Source of the DNA: Paraburkholderia rhizosphaerae
Lineage (GTDB): Bacteria > Pseudomonadota > Gammaproteobacteria > Burkholderiales > Burkholderiaceae
Direction: 5' to 3'
Length of the DNA stretch: 64,000 nucleotides
Assembly (NCBI RefSeq): GCF_004366595.1
Contig: NZ_SORE01000017.1
Coordinates: forward strand, 1-64,000
The first letter of the stretch is position 1. Each line of letters opens with the position of its first letter. Shown piece after piece: positions 36,296 to 45,348 of the stretch. The notes under the pieces were generated by a model. That model was not told the origin of the DNA. It saw only the letters and a list, made by a program, of their open reading frames with translations, and searched no databases. The position numbers and the translations under genes were made by a program.

Positions 36296-37333
36296 TCAAC
36301 CGCGAACCGGGTCATGACGACCACCGAAATACTCGAAAAGCTGAAGCACGCCGCACGCGTAGACCGTCACCGCGATAAACAGCGCCATCCGCACCACGAA
36401 CGCGGTGTAGACATCCTTGCCGGCCACACTGTCCTGCACCGATTGGCCGAGCAGGATGATCAGCGTGACCAGTCCGTTCAGCCAGAATCCGGGCGAATAA
36501 CGCGTCGGGCTGATCCGATAAAGCTTGCGGCCGATCAGCAAGCCGAACAGCAGCATCCACAGTGAGAACATCCACAGATCGACGAAGAGCTTCAGCGCAA
36601 ACCAGAACACGATCGCAAGCAGTCCGCCGAGCAAGGTCGAGCCGAGCAGTTCGCGCGCGGCGCCGCGCGCTGAAATCACGCAGCTCTGCCGGCCGAGACT
36701 GACCGATTTCATGATGATCGGCATGTAACTGGCCGGATCGTTCATCGCAAGCAGCCACGCAGGCATCACGATCAATGCGGCGCGCAGCGCGATACGCCGT
36801 GCCGCTTCGTCAGTTATCGCTTTCGCCTCGCCTGGTGGACGCACGCTCTGTTGCTCGGGAAACAAAGCGTGACTCACCGCCGACATCAGTACCGCAAGCA
36901 GCAGCCCCTTCACCAGTGCCCCCGTGACGGTTAAGCCCAACTGGAAATCCTTGGTGCCGGCCGCCGTGATCATCGTCAGACCTGCCGCCAGAAACGTGGC
37001 GACGAGATTATTCCCGCCGCGCAGACCGTAGTAAAAAGCGAGGAAAAGGCCCAGGCCGACCAGCAGCACGCCGGCCACCGCGTAATACCGCAGCAACGGC
37101 ACCATCAACAAGCCGCTGCCGGTCGTCGCGCCAACGATCAGCGCGAGCGCCAGCCCAGCCTTCAAGTTGAGCGGCCGGTTCTGCGTCGCCAGCAGAAAGA
37201 CCGCGAACACGGGTGCAATCACCGGAATCGGCAAATCCAGCCCGAAACTGATCGCGACGCACAGCGCGGTGCCAGCGGCCATGCGCAGTGCGCGTTGACC
37301 GGACGGAAGGAGCTGGCGCGACATAGGTGGCAT
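36296..37333 (-). CDS. DUF2955 inner-membrane efflux protein (FUSC/AaeB-like)
   Basis: A 345-residue membrane protein with about nine hydrophobic helices in two blocks separated by a polar loop (SHALFPEQQSVRPPGEAKAI). It matches the DUF2955/fusaric-acid-resistance-like group that works with HlyD adaptors. ATG 37333 overlaps the stop of the HlyD gene (ATGA), so the two are coupled. It probably forms the inner-membrane part of the exporter for aromatic acids or similar compounds. The specific substrate is unknown. Confidence 0.8.
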   Translation of the reverse strand: MPPMSRQLLPSGQRALRMAAGTALCVAISFGLDLPIPVIAPVFAVFLLATQNRPLNLKAGLALALIVGATTGSGLLMVPLLRYYAVAGVLLVGLGLFLAFYYGLRGGNNLVATFLAAGLTMITAAGTKDFQLGLTVTGALVKGLLLAVLMSAVSHALFPEQQSVRPPGEAKAITDEAARRIALRAALIVMPAWLLAMNDPASYMPIIMKSVSLGRQSCVISARGAARELLGSTLLGGLLAIVFWFALKLFVDLWMFSLWMLLFGLLIGRKLYRISPTRYSPGFWLNGLVTLIILLGQSVQDSVAGKDVYTAFVVRMALFIAVTVYACGVLQLFEYFGGRHDPVRG

Positions 37334-38460
37334 CAGTAGAGATACGAGACCCAGCTCATCGCCCGGATCAACACCCGGCCGAGCGGATTGAGCGGGTTGC
37401 CTTGCGTCGGAAACGCCATTACCTCCGCTTGCCCGCCCACACGAATGTCACGCAACCGCGAGCGCTCATCCTTCGTGAACTCGACGATCACCGGAAAGCG
37501 TTGCGCCGGGCGCAGCCAGTCGCGGCTGTTCTGCACGGTCGGCAAGCTGCCGGGCGGCGTGCTTTGCCCGACACTGACGCCATATCCGATGCTGCGCACG
37601 CGACCGTCGAACAGTTCGCCGGGCCGCGAGTCCAGCGCAATGGCCACCGGCGTGCCCGGCTTCAGGTGCCCCAGATTGTTCTCGGTCATATCGGCGCTGA
37701 TCCATACATCGCGAATCGCGATCAGCGTCATCACCGGGTTGCCGGCCGCCGCAAACTGGCCAACTTCAGTACGCAGATCCGTGATGACGCCCGCTGAGCG
37801 CGCGCGTATTTTCGTATTCGCGAGATCGAGTTCGGCCTTTTCCAATGCCGCGGCGGCGCTGCGCAACTGCGCATTCCCGGCTTCGCTGCCGCCTTGCTGT
37901 TCGCGCGCGCGTTCCACTTCCGCGCGGGCCGCGTCCACCTGGCTGCGCGCCTGGTCGTACGTCGCGCGCGCCACTTCCAGGCGCCGCAGTGACACCGTGC
38001 CTTCATCCTCGCGGTATAGCCTTTCGAGCCGCTCGCTGTCCTGGCGCGCCTTCACTTCATTGGCCATCGCTGCCTGTAACGACGCGAGCGCCGACTGGAT
38101 GCCCGCCGTGCTCGCGCCGATCTGTCTGCGCGTCGACTCGAGATCGGCCCGCGCGCGATCGACGGCAATGCGGTATTGCTCGGTGTCGACCTCGAACAAC
38201 ACGTCACCCGCGTTCACCTGATCGTTGTTATGCGCGAGCACGCGGGTGACGCGCCCCGACACCTCTGCCGCGACCGGCACGACATTGGCTTCGATGCGCG
38301 CCTGTTGCGTATAAGGCGTGAAGCGGTCCGCGAGCAGATACCAGATCAGACTCACCGCGATCACGCCCATGACCCACCTCACCGCCTTTTTCGACGGATC
38401 GGCGGCAGGCGCGGGCTGATCCGGCTGCTTCGCGGTGGTGGGCTCGGGCGTGTCGCTCAT
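37333..38460 (-). CDS. HlyD/EmrA-family periplasmic adaptor
   Basis: A 375-residue membrane-fusion protein. One N-terminal transmembrane helix (VRWVMGVIAVSLIWYLLADR, residues about 27-46) is followed by a first lipoyl half (PVAAEVSGRVTRVLAHNNDQ), a long coiled coil rich in Ala/Arg/Glu (about residues 110-215), and a second lipoyl half and barrel (IRARSAGVITDLRTEVGQFA). ATG 38460 overlaps the stop of the outer-membrane factor by four bases. The open frame continues upstream to 39246 only because it runs through the neighbouring gene in a non-coding frame. Confidence 0.9.
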   Translation of the reverse strand: MSDTPEPTTAKQPDQPAPAADPSKKAVRWVMGVIAVSLIWYLLADRFTPYTQQARIEANVVPVAAEVSGRVTRVLAHNNDQVNAGDVLFEVDTEQYRIAVDRARADLESTRRQIGASTAGIQSALASLQAAMANEVKARQDSERLERLYREDEGTVSLRRLEVARATYDQARSQVDAARAEVERAREQQGGSEAGNAQLRSAAAALEKAELDLANTKIRARSAGVITDLRTEVGQFAAAGNPVMTLIAIRDVWISADMTENNLGHLKPGTPVAIALDSRPGELFDGRVRSIGYGVSVGQSTPPGSLPTVQNSRDWLRPAQRFPVIVEFTKDERSRLRDIRVGGQAEVMAFPTQGNPLNPLGRVLIRAMSWVSYLY

Positions 38461-40004
38461 CGGGACGTCGTTCCGGACGAAGGAGAAGTGGCCGCCGGCG
38501 CGTTCGTCTCGTCCAGCAGATCGCCCCAGTCGGTGCGTTGCTGCATCTGCTTGCGAGTCGCCGGATCGATCAGCGGCTGATCCGAATACCAGCCGCCGCC
38601 GACTGCCTTGTAAAGCGCGATCAGACTGCCCACCGCATTGCCACGGTTGACGATATACGCGTCCTGCTGCGCAAACAGCGCGCGCTGCGCATCGAGCACC
38701 CGCTGGAAGTCCGAGTACCCTTCGCGATAGATCGTACTGGCGAGCGACAGCGAACGCCGCGCGGCCGCTTCCGCGTCGTACAGGATCGTATCGCGCTGCA
38801 ACGCGGCGATCATCGCGGTGGCGGCATCGTCGGCTTCGCGCGCCGCCTCGCGTACGGTGTTCTGATAAACGACGATCAACTGCTGCAGACGGGCATCCTG
38901 CACGCGCACGTTGTTGGTGATCTTGCCGTGGTCGAATAGATTCCACGTGACGCTCGGGCCGGCGATCACGGCGAGCGTGTTCGGCGACCCCGTCAGCGAG
39001 CTGGCGCTCCACACCAGCGAGCCGAGCAACGACACCGACGGGTACAGGTCCGCTTCCGCGACGCCGATCTGCGCGGACTGCGCGGCCATCTGCAACTCGG
39101 CCGCGCGGACATCCGGCCGGCGCAGCAGCAGATCGGCCGGCACGTCCTGCAATACCGCGCGGCCGACGAGCGGAACCACGCCCGCCTTGTCCGGCTGCAA
39201 GTCGATTTCCGGCAACGGGCCAGGTGGCCTGCCAATCAGCACGCATAGCGCATGACGCGCGAGCACGATCTGGCTTTCGAGGTCCGGCACGCTGCTCAGC
39301 GTGCCCAGATACTGCGTCTTGGCCTGCTGCAGGTCCAGTTCGTCGCTCTCGCCGCTTTTGAACAGCTTCTGTGTGATTTCATAGCTGCGCTTTTGCAGCC
39401 TCGCGTTTTCACGCGCAATCCGCAGCCGCGCTTGCGCGGTGCGCAGCGTGAAATAGGTATCGGCGACCTGCGCGTGCATCAGCACCAGCACGTCGTCGCG
39501 GTTCGCCTGCGAGGCAAAGAACGAAGCATCGGCCGACTCGATAGCGCGCGCGAAACGCCCCCAGAAATCCAGCTCCCAACCAATACTGAAGCCGGCCGCA
39601 TACTGCCAGTAACCGCCCGAGCGCGGGTTGAAGCCGTCGGAGCGTTTGCGTGCCGAGTAAAGCACGTCGGCATTGGCCTGCTGCACTTGCGGATATCGAC
39701 CCGCGACCGCGATGCCGAGTTGTGCGCGCGCCTCGATCACGCGCAGGCCGGCAATTTTCAGATCGCCATTATTCGCATCGGCTTGCGCAATCAGTGCTTC
39801 GAGATTCCGGTCATGGAAAATGGTCCACCATTGCCGCGCGTCGGGTTCCAGCTTCTGCTCGGTGACCTGCCTGATCGACTCGCTGGTCCAGTGTTCGCTC
39901 CAGCTCTCGCGCTGCGGCTGAAAATCCGGTCCTACACGGGCACACCCGCTCAGACACGCTGCACTGAGGAGCGCTAGCCAACAGGAACGCAAGATCGCGG
40001 ACAC
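38457..40004 (-). CDS. Outer-membrane efflux lipoprotein (NodT family)
   Basis: A 515-residue TolC-like lipoprotein with lipobox LSGC (Cys21) and opening ARVGPDFQPQRESW. The two coiled-coil halves are visible, with the mid-protein LLLRRPDVRAAELQMAAQSA. It is the outer-membrane component for the HlyD and DUF2955 proteins encoded downstream. It starts 18 bases after the AI-2E-type transporter and is coupled to HlyD by a four-base overlap. Confidence 0.9.
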   Translation of the reverse strand: MSAILRSCWLALLSAACLSGCARVGPDFQPQRESWSEHWTSESIRQVTEQKLEPDARQWWTIFHDRNLEALIAQADANNGDLKIAGLRVIEARAQLGIAVAGRYPQVQQANADVLYSARKRSDGFNPRSGGYWQYAAGFSIGWELDFWGRFARAIESADASFFASQANRDDVLVLMHAQVADTYFTLRTAQARLRIARENARLQKRSYEITQKLFKSGESDELDLQQAKTQYLGTLSSVPDLESQIVLARHALCVLIGRPPGPLPEIDLQPDKAGVVPLVGRAVLQDVPADLLLRRPDVRAAELQMAAQSAQIGVAEADLYPSVSLLGSLVWSASSLTGSPNTLAVIAGPSVTWNLFDHGKITNNVRVQDARLQQLIVVYQNTVREAAREADDAATAMIAALQRDTILYDAEAAARRSLSLASTIYREGYSDFQRVLDAQRALFAQQDAYIVNRGNAVGSLIALYKAVGGGWYSDQPLIDPATRKQMQQRTDWGDLLDETNAPAATSPSSGTTSR

Positions 40005-40022
40005 GGCTCGGCCCCGACCGGG

Positions 40023-41129
40023 TCACATGTGTTCTTCTTCCTTTGGCACCGGTTGCGGTTGTGGCTGGTCCCGGACCCAACGCCAGAACAGCTTATAGCC
40101 GACCGCGAGCAACACCGGGCCGATAAACAGCCCGATCACGCCGCCTGAAACCATGCCGCCCAGCGCGCCGATCAGCACGACGGGCATCGGCACCGCGACG
40201 CCGCGGCCCAGCAGCAGCGGCTTGAGCACGTTGTCAGCGAGCCCCGCGACAAACACGTAGACCGAGAAAACGATGGTCGCCACACTGACGCCCTCGGTCA
40301 CGATCACAAAGATAATCACCGGAACCGTGATCAGCGTTGCAGGTAACTGCATGATGCCGATCAGCAATACGGCGAGCGCTAGCAGGCCCGCGCCGGGAAT
40401 GCCCATCACGACGAAACCGATGCCGATCAGCAGCATCTGGATAAACGCGATGCCGACCACGCCTTGCGCGACCGCACGAACGGTGGCCGTGCAAAGGTCG
40501 GCGATCTGCTCGCCGTTTTCCGGTCCAGATATGCGCGATGCAATCTGAACCGCACTCTGATGGCCCTTCTCGCCATAAGCCATCAGAATGCCGGCGACGA
40601 TCAACGCGACAAAAAACACCAGCAGCCCAGCGCCCAGCCCGGTGACCATCCCGAGCAACGCGAGGCCGGCTTTCTTGAACTCCGGCGCGAACTTATGCAC
40701 CAGACCGGTGAGATCGGTCGCAGCCTGCTGCCAGAAGTCGAACACGCGCTGGCCGATCAGCGGCCAGCTAGCCACCGATTCGTCCGGTGGCGGAATGCGG
40801 AAGCTGCCGCTTTTCACAATCATCATCGCATGCTGGATCGAATCGGCAACCGCAACACCGAGCAGATACGTCGGCAACAGAATAATCGCAAGCGCGACCA
40901 GTATGATCAAGGTGGCAATCCCGCCATCCTTGTTGCCGAACGTGCGTCTGAGTCTGACCTGAAGCGGATAGAGCGTGATGGCGAGAATGACCGCCCAGGC
41001 CATCAGGTCGAGAAAAGGAACGAAGACCCGAAAGCAGAATATGGCCAGCACAGCGATAAGGCCGGCGCGGATCAGCACATCGAGCAACTCTTTGGACAAT
41101 ACCCGTTGGGTAGTCGGCGTGGGCAGCAT
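40023..41129 (-). CDS. AI-2E/PerM-family transporter
   Basis: A 368-residue membrane protein of the AI-2 exporter (PerM/YdiK) family with about eight helices. An N-terminal pair surrounds VFVPFLDLMAWAVILAITLY, and the C-terminal half has the family's IMQLPATLITVPVIIFVI and LGRGVAVPMPVVLIGALGGM. ATG 41129 is preceded by GAGGAG nine bases away. A longer frame to 41384 has no ribosome-binding site. It is first in the operon with the outer-membrane factor, HlyD and DUF2955 genes. Family members export AI-2 or move sodium/protons, and which applies here is unknown. Confidence 0.85.
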   Translation of the reverse strand: MLPTPTTQRVLSKELLDVLIRAGLIAVLAIFCFRVFVPFLDLMAWAVILAITLYPLQVRLRRTFGNKDGGIATLIILVALAIILLPTYLLGVAVADSIQHAMMIVKSGSFRIPPPDESVASWPLIGQRVFDFWQQAATDLTGLVHKFAPEFKKAGLALLGMVTGLGAGLLVFFVALIVAGILMAYGEKGHQSAVQIASRISGPENGEQIADLCTATVRAVAQGVVGIAFIQMLLIGIGFVVMGIPGAGLLALAVLLIGIMQLPATLITVPVIIFVIVTEGVSVATIVFSVYVFVAGLADNVLKPLLLGRGVAVPMPVVLIGALGGMVSGGVIGLFIGPVLLAVGYKLFWRWVRDQPQPQPVPKEEEHM

Positions 41130-41501
41130 CGATCGTCTCCTCGCGGGCGCCGCGGGATACCCGACGGCAACCAGGCTTCGCAAGGACCCGGGCGTTCGGC
41201 ATGGGACCGCCCGTAGCGCCTTGCGCCAATCCGGCGGGAACATTGCCGGAACCGGTACTACGAGAAACTTATTTTGCCAACGATGCGTGGTTCTTTTCGA
41301 GGCCGGACAGCGCACTGCCGCCCGATCGAACAGGTGGAATGAACTCGCCTGTCTGAGTCTAGGACACTGGTGAAAAAGGGACAACAGCCGCGGGGCTGGC
41401 TTTTGATCTGCACAAAATCGCGTTAACCGTCCGCTGAAAAATCAACGACAGCGGTTCGATCACCGCCCGCCCGCGTTCGGCTATTTAGTACGGATGGCCA
41501 A
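41130..41501. other. Intergenic region between chemoreceptor and efflux operon
   Basis: 372 bases with no credible gene. They must contain the promoter of the AI-2E/efflux operon (transcribed leftward) and the 3' end of the chemoreceptor. A CCGCTG...CAGCGG stem with a T-rich loop, on the minus strand near 41435-41460, could end the chemoreceptor transcript. I found no clear operator. Confidence 0.4.
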
Positions 41502-43124
41502 CTAAATTCGATAATCGGTTCGCTTCGCGACATCGCTCGCCAATCTGAACACCCGCACGGCCTCTTCGAGCACACGCGCCTGTTCATCCATGCTCGCGGC
41601 TGCGGCCGCCGCCTGCTCGACCACCGCGACGTTTTGCTGGGTCATCTCATCCATTTGTCCGATGGCTCGATTGACCTCGCTGATGCCGGTGCTCTGCTCA
41701 TTGCTCGCACGCGTAATCTCACCCATCAGCGAAACCACATTGCCGACCGCCGTGACGATTTCAGCCATATTCCGGCCCGCCGCGTCGACCAGGTCGCCGC
41801 CCGCGTCGACGTTGCCGACCGAGTCGGAAATCAGCGTCTCGATCTCTTTCGCGGCAGTCGCGCTGCGTTGCGCGAGACTGCGCACCTCGGCGGCGACAAC
41901 CGCGAAGCCACGCCCCTGCTCACCGGCGCGCGCGGCTTCGACTGCCGCATTCAACGCGAGAATATTGGTCTGAAATGCGATCGCGTCGATCACGCTGATG
42001 ATGTCGACAATCTTGTGCGAGCTGCCCCGAATCAACGACATCGTGTTGACCACATCGCCGACCACGGTGCCGCCTTTCACCGCCAGATCCGAAACCGACG
42101 CGACATGTTCGTGCGCGTTGGTCGCATGATCGGCGTTGGCGCGGACCATCGTCGTCAATTGAGCCATCGCCGATGCCGTCTGCTCGAGCGAGCCCGCCTG
42201 CGCCTCGGTGCGCGACGACAGATCCGCATTGCCGGCCGCGATCTCGCGAGCGGCGATCGCAATCGTGTCGGACGCACGCCGCACGTTATCAACCACGCCC
42301 GCCAGGCCAACGCTGATGCCGTTGATCGCCTGCATCAACTGGCCGAGATCGTCGCGCCGGTTCACGTGCACTTGCGCGGTCAGGTCGCCGGCCGCCAGTC
42401 TTTCCGCGGCGGCCTTCGCTTCGCGCAGTTGCGTGCCGAGACCGCGCCGGGTCGTCACGAAGATTAGCGCGCTGACGAGCAGCGCGCCAAGCAACCCGCC
42501 GCCGACAATCCACGTCTGCTGCAGCGGCGTTAGCGCGCGTACGGCGTTGGCGCTGGCGTCATCGGCCAGCACCACCGTGTGCAGCAGCCATGCATAGGCA
42601 AGCAGAATAACGGCCGTGACGGCAAATGCCTCCAGCGCCAGCTTGCCGCCGATCGACAAAGTCCACGCTTCACTGACATCGAGGCCGACATATAGCGCGC
42701 CGATCACTCGCCCGGCGCTATCGCGGATCGGCTCGTACTGCGTCATATATTGCTTGCCGAACAGCGTCGCGTAGCCGGTATAGGTCTGTCCGTCGCGCAG
42801 CAGCCGCCACGCGGGATGCGAACGGTCGAGTTGCGTGCCCACCGCTCGCTCGCCGTTCTGCTTTTTGACCGACGTCGTAACCCGCACGAAGTCTTCGCCT
42901 TTAATGACGAACAGCGTCGCGGTCGACCGCGTTGCGTGCGTAAAACGATCGACCTCGGCGTAATTGAGGTTCAACAGCGCATTGCCGCATAGCAGCCGTG
43001 GCGTCACGGCGCCGTGAATAGCGATACCGTTTGATTCATCCCGTATGAAAGGAGCGGGAAAATACCCGGCAAGCGTTTTCGCGTGGCGGCCCACCTGGAC
43101 TCGTAGCGGCAACAGAGGGTTCAT
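41502..43124 (-). CDS. Methyl-accepting chemotaxis protein with Cache-like sensor and HAMP
   Basis: A 540-residue chemoreceptor. Residues about 1-150 form a Cache-type sensor (TATLFVIKGEDFVRVTTSVK, GTQLDRSHPAWRLLRDGQTY, GKQYMTQYEPIRDSAGRVIG). Two transmembrane helices follow (about 157-183 and 205-227), then HAMP and the signalling domain with the tip IAFQTNILALNAAVEAARAG. Odd: no hydrophobic segment precedes the sensor. With two helices after it, the sensor would face the cytoplasm unless a start further upstream was lost. Upstream of ATG 43124 the DNA is AT-rich and shows no extension. Ends in a C-terminal AKRTDYRI tail with no CheR pentapeptide. Confidence 0.83.
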   Translation of the reverse strand: MNPLLPLRVQVGRHAKTLAGYFPAPFIRDESNGIAIHGAVTPRLLCGNALLNLNYAEVDRFTHATRSTATLFVIKGEDFVRVTTSVKKQNGERAVGTQLDRSHPAWRLLRDGQTYTGYATLFGKQYMTQYEPIRDSAGRVIGALYVGLDVSEAWTLSIGGKLALEAFAVTAVILLAYAWLLHTVVLADDASANAVRALTPLQQTWIVGGGLLGALLVSALIFVTTRRGLGTQLREAKAAAERLAAGDLTAQVHVNRRDDLGQLMQAINGISVGLAGVVDNVRRASDTIAIAAREIAAGNADLSSRTEAQAGSLEQTASAMAQLTTMVRANADHATNAHEHVASVSDLAVKGGTVVGDVVNTMSLIRGSSHKIVDIISVIDAIAFQTNILALNAAVEAARAGEQGRGFAVVAAEVRSLAQRSATAAKEIETLISDSVGNVDAGGDLVDAAGRNMAEIVTAVGNVVSLMGEITRASNEQSTGISEVNRAIGQMDEMTQQNVAVVEQAAAAAASMDEQARVLEEAVRVFRLASDVAKRTDYRI

Positions 43125-43300
43125 GGCTTTTGTTATGGAGGACTGTTGACTGGGTTAGCAAACCAATATGAATCAGACTCCTTTGCGCCCGCTATTAGAG
43201 AGAAAAAAGAATCAGATGGCAATCGTGGTTTAAATCTAGATTTCAATCGCCAACGATCGTTTTAAGAAACGCGCACTGCCTTCGTGCATGGCCGGATTGA

Positions 43301-44065
43301 TCAACGCGCCGGCATCGACGCCAATGCCGATTGCGCCTTTTGCAGCCATTCACGGTTATGGTCCCGTGCGTGGCGCGGCCAGTATTTGGCGTCGTGCACG
43401 ATGTCCGCATACAGACTGCGCGCCCGCTCGCGGTCTGCCTGGTCGCCCTGTTTAACCAGCCAGTCGGCGAACAGACAGCGCGGCGCGGCGTCGCCCGCGC
43501 ACCTGAGCGCCGCTTCGAAAGCCGCGCGTGCATCCGCCGACCCAAGCGCCGCGAGCGTGCGCGCGTAAAGCAGCGCCGGTTCGCCCTGCTTGCGTGCCTG
43601 CGGGTTCGCGTTGAACAGACGCGTCAAGGTTGCGCTCGCGGCTGCATGCTGGCCCACCGCGAACTGGGCCTGCGCGAGACCGATCAACAGGCCTGGATCG
43701 TCGGCAAACGGGCCGTTGGCAGCCGCCTGATACTGTTCGAGCGCTTCGCCGGCCCGGCCAGCGGCCAGCAATGCGGCGCCGAAGCGCATTCTGTGCTGAA
43801 CCGTCGGCGCGCGATCGAATTCGGCGCGCGCCTCGCGCAGCGCACGATCGGGGTCGACAAACTGCGAAATAGCCCGTGACGCCGCGTAGCCGCCACGCGA
43901 CTGGCGCAAGCCCGGCAGCAGCACCGCAAAGAAATACACGACACTGCCAAGCAGCGGAAAAATGAAAAGTATAAAAAGCCAGTAAATATTCTGCCTCGTA
44001 TGGACCGCATGCACGGCGAGGCAGATTGCGATGATGACGTGTAGACCGATTCCAAAATAGGACAT
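43301..44065 (-). CDS. TPR-repeat protein with two N-terminal membrane helices
   Basis: A 254-residue protein. Two hydrophobic helices at the N-terminus (IGLHVIIAICLAVHAV and IYWLFILFIFPLLGSVVYFF) resemble the PLDc_N-type membrane anchor. After a linker, about four TPR-like helical repeats (residues 75-245) follow, with motifs such as GRAGEALEQYQAAA and LLIGLAQAQFAVGQHAAASA. Probably a membrane-tethered scaffold. No catalytic residues are visible. The start ATG 44065 (MSYFGIG) is preferred, and 44110 would add 15 residues. Neither has a clear ribosome-binding site. Confidence 0.7.
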   Translation of the reverse strand: MSYFGIGLHVIIAICLAVHAVHTRQNIYWLFILFIFPLLGSVVYFFAVLLPGLRQSRGGYAASRAISQFVDPDRALREARAEFDRAPTVQHRMRFGAALLAAGRAGEALEQYQAAANGPFADDPGLLIGLAQAQFAVGQHAAASATLTRLFNANPQARKQGEPALLYARTLAALGSADARAAFEAALRCAGDAAPRCLFADWLVKQGDQADRERARSLYADIVHDAKYWPRHARDHNREWLQKAQSALASMPAR

Positions 44066-44244
44066 GTGAATTAAGCGTTCGAGCGCGCCGGCAAACGGCT
44101 GGCCACTCATTGTTATGGGACGAGCGCCATTTTACTGCGTCGGCTGTGCCGTCACTATTTGATTGCCACGACGCTTTTCCGGTCCGCGGTGTAAGTATGC
44201 GGTCCGAATTAATCTGTTTTGCGCCGACCCGCCGAGCACCCGGT

Positions 44245-45039
44245 CTACACAATGACCTTGAGACTCGTATAGATCAGGCGCACGCCGATTACCAGCAGAA
44301 TCGCGCACGACAGTTGATGGAACAGCGTCGCGTTCAGGCGGCGGTTGAGCCGGATGCCCGCATAGGTGCCCAGCACCGCAATCGGCGTGAGGAGAAGGCT
44401 TGTCAGCAACGTCGTGCGGGTAAACAGGCCCAGCATCGAAAAACTCATCAGCTTGGTGAGGTTGACCACCGCGAAGAATGCCGCGGTGGTCCCCGCAAAG
44501 CGGCTGTTGCTCAGCCTGAACGGCAACAGGTACATCGTCAGCGCCGGTTCGCCGGCGTTCGCCATAAAGCTGGTAAAGCCGGACGTCGCGCCCCAGAACA
44601 GACACGAAACCGGCCGCACCCGCGGGGCGGCCTCGTTATGCGGCGCCGTATCCAGCGCGATACGACGCGGGCTCCACCAGCGCCGCCGGACAAAGTCGAC
44701 CGAGATCAGACCGACCGCGAGTCTCAGCCACGCTTCGTCAAGATGATGGATGGCCAACGTGCCGATACCGATGCCAACCAACGCGGCGGGAATCGCGAGG
44801 CGCAGCAACGGCCAACTCCATTTGCCGCGGTATTGCCACAGTGCGATCAGGTCGGTGATGCATAGCATCGGCAGCAGAATCGTCACCACTTGCGGCACCG
44901 GCAGGACCAGCGCCATCAACGGCACGGCCACCACACCCAGACCCAACCCGAACCCGCCCTTTGAAAGACTGGTAAGCAGGAGTGCTGGAATACCTAGCGC
45001 GTAAAACCACACATTGTTCACTACGTACGCATTCAACAT
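44245..45039 (-). CDS. TauE/SafE-family sulfite/organosulfonate exporter
   Basis: A 264-residue membrane protein with eight helices in two repeats. The N-terminal SLSKGGFGLGLGVVAVPLMA and the second-half SCLFWGATSGFTSFMANAGEP are typical of the TauE/SafE family, which exports sulfite, sulfoacetate or related anions. No sulfur-metabolism gene is adjacent, so the substrate is not determined. It is a single gene. Confidence 0.85.
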   Translation of the reverse strand: MLNAYVVNNVWFYALGIPALLLTSLSKGGFGLGLGVVAVPLMALVLPVPQVVTILLPMLCITDLIALWQYRGKWSWPLLRLAIPAALVGIGIGTLAIHHLDEAWLRLAVGLISVDFVRRRWWSPRRIALDTAPHNEAAPRVRPVSCLFWGATSGFTSFMANAGEPALTMYLLPFRLSNSRFAGTTAAFFAVVNLTKLMSFSMLGLFTRTTLLTSLLLTPIAVLGTYAGIRLNRRLNATLFHQLSCAILLVIGVRLIYTSLKVIV

Positions 45040-45348
45040 CGGATGACACTGCAGTCAATTCGGCAAATACCGCGAGTTGCCATACTACGACAGTCGAATC
45101 CCAAATGCGAACGATTATTATTGACGTATGTACATATGACCGGAGAGGGCGGCGCCTGTCCCCGAATAGCGCCGATGTGCAGCACTCGAACTTCGCGATG
45201 CAAGCCACCCATTCGCGTGCGCTCCATTCCCGGAAATCTTGTGACTATTCGCTAAAGGCCGCCACACGGGGCGCAAGCATGCTCGCTTGCAGGCCGGTTA
45301 CACAGCCCATACCATAAGCGCCGGTTTGACAACTTCAGGCCAGCTACC
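45040..45348. other. Divergent intergenic region with a palindrome
   Basis: 309 bases between the divergent TauE-type gene and the unknown protein at 45349. The only structure I see is the 10-bp palindrome TATGTACATA (45127-45136), preceded by TTGAC. It could be an operator or promoter element for either gene. No ORF here looks real. Confidence 0.4.

Noticed and set aside
35559..36299. 246-codon minus-strand ORF as an intact gene
   Set aside because: Only its first part is a channel helix. After the frameshift it becomes Arg-rich nonsense antisense to the flavoprotein gene.
37333..39246. Apparent 637-residue fusion of an unknown domain with HlyD
   Set aside because: The N-terminal 260 codons are the outer-membrane factor gene read in another frame. 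HlyD starts at 38460 with its own overlap to the upstream stop.
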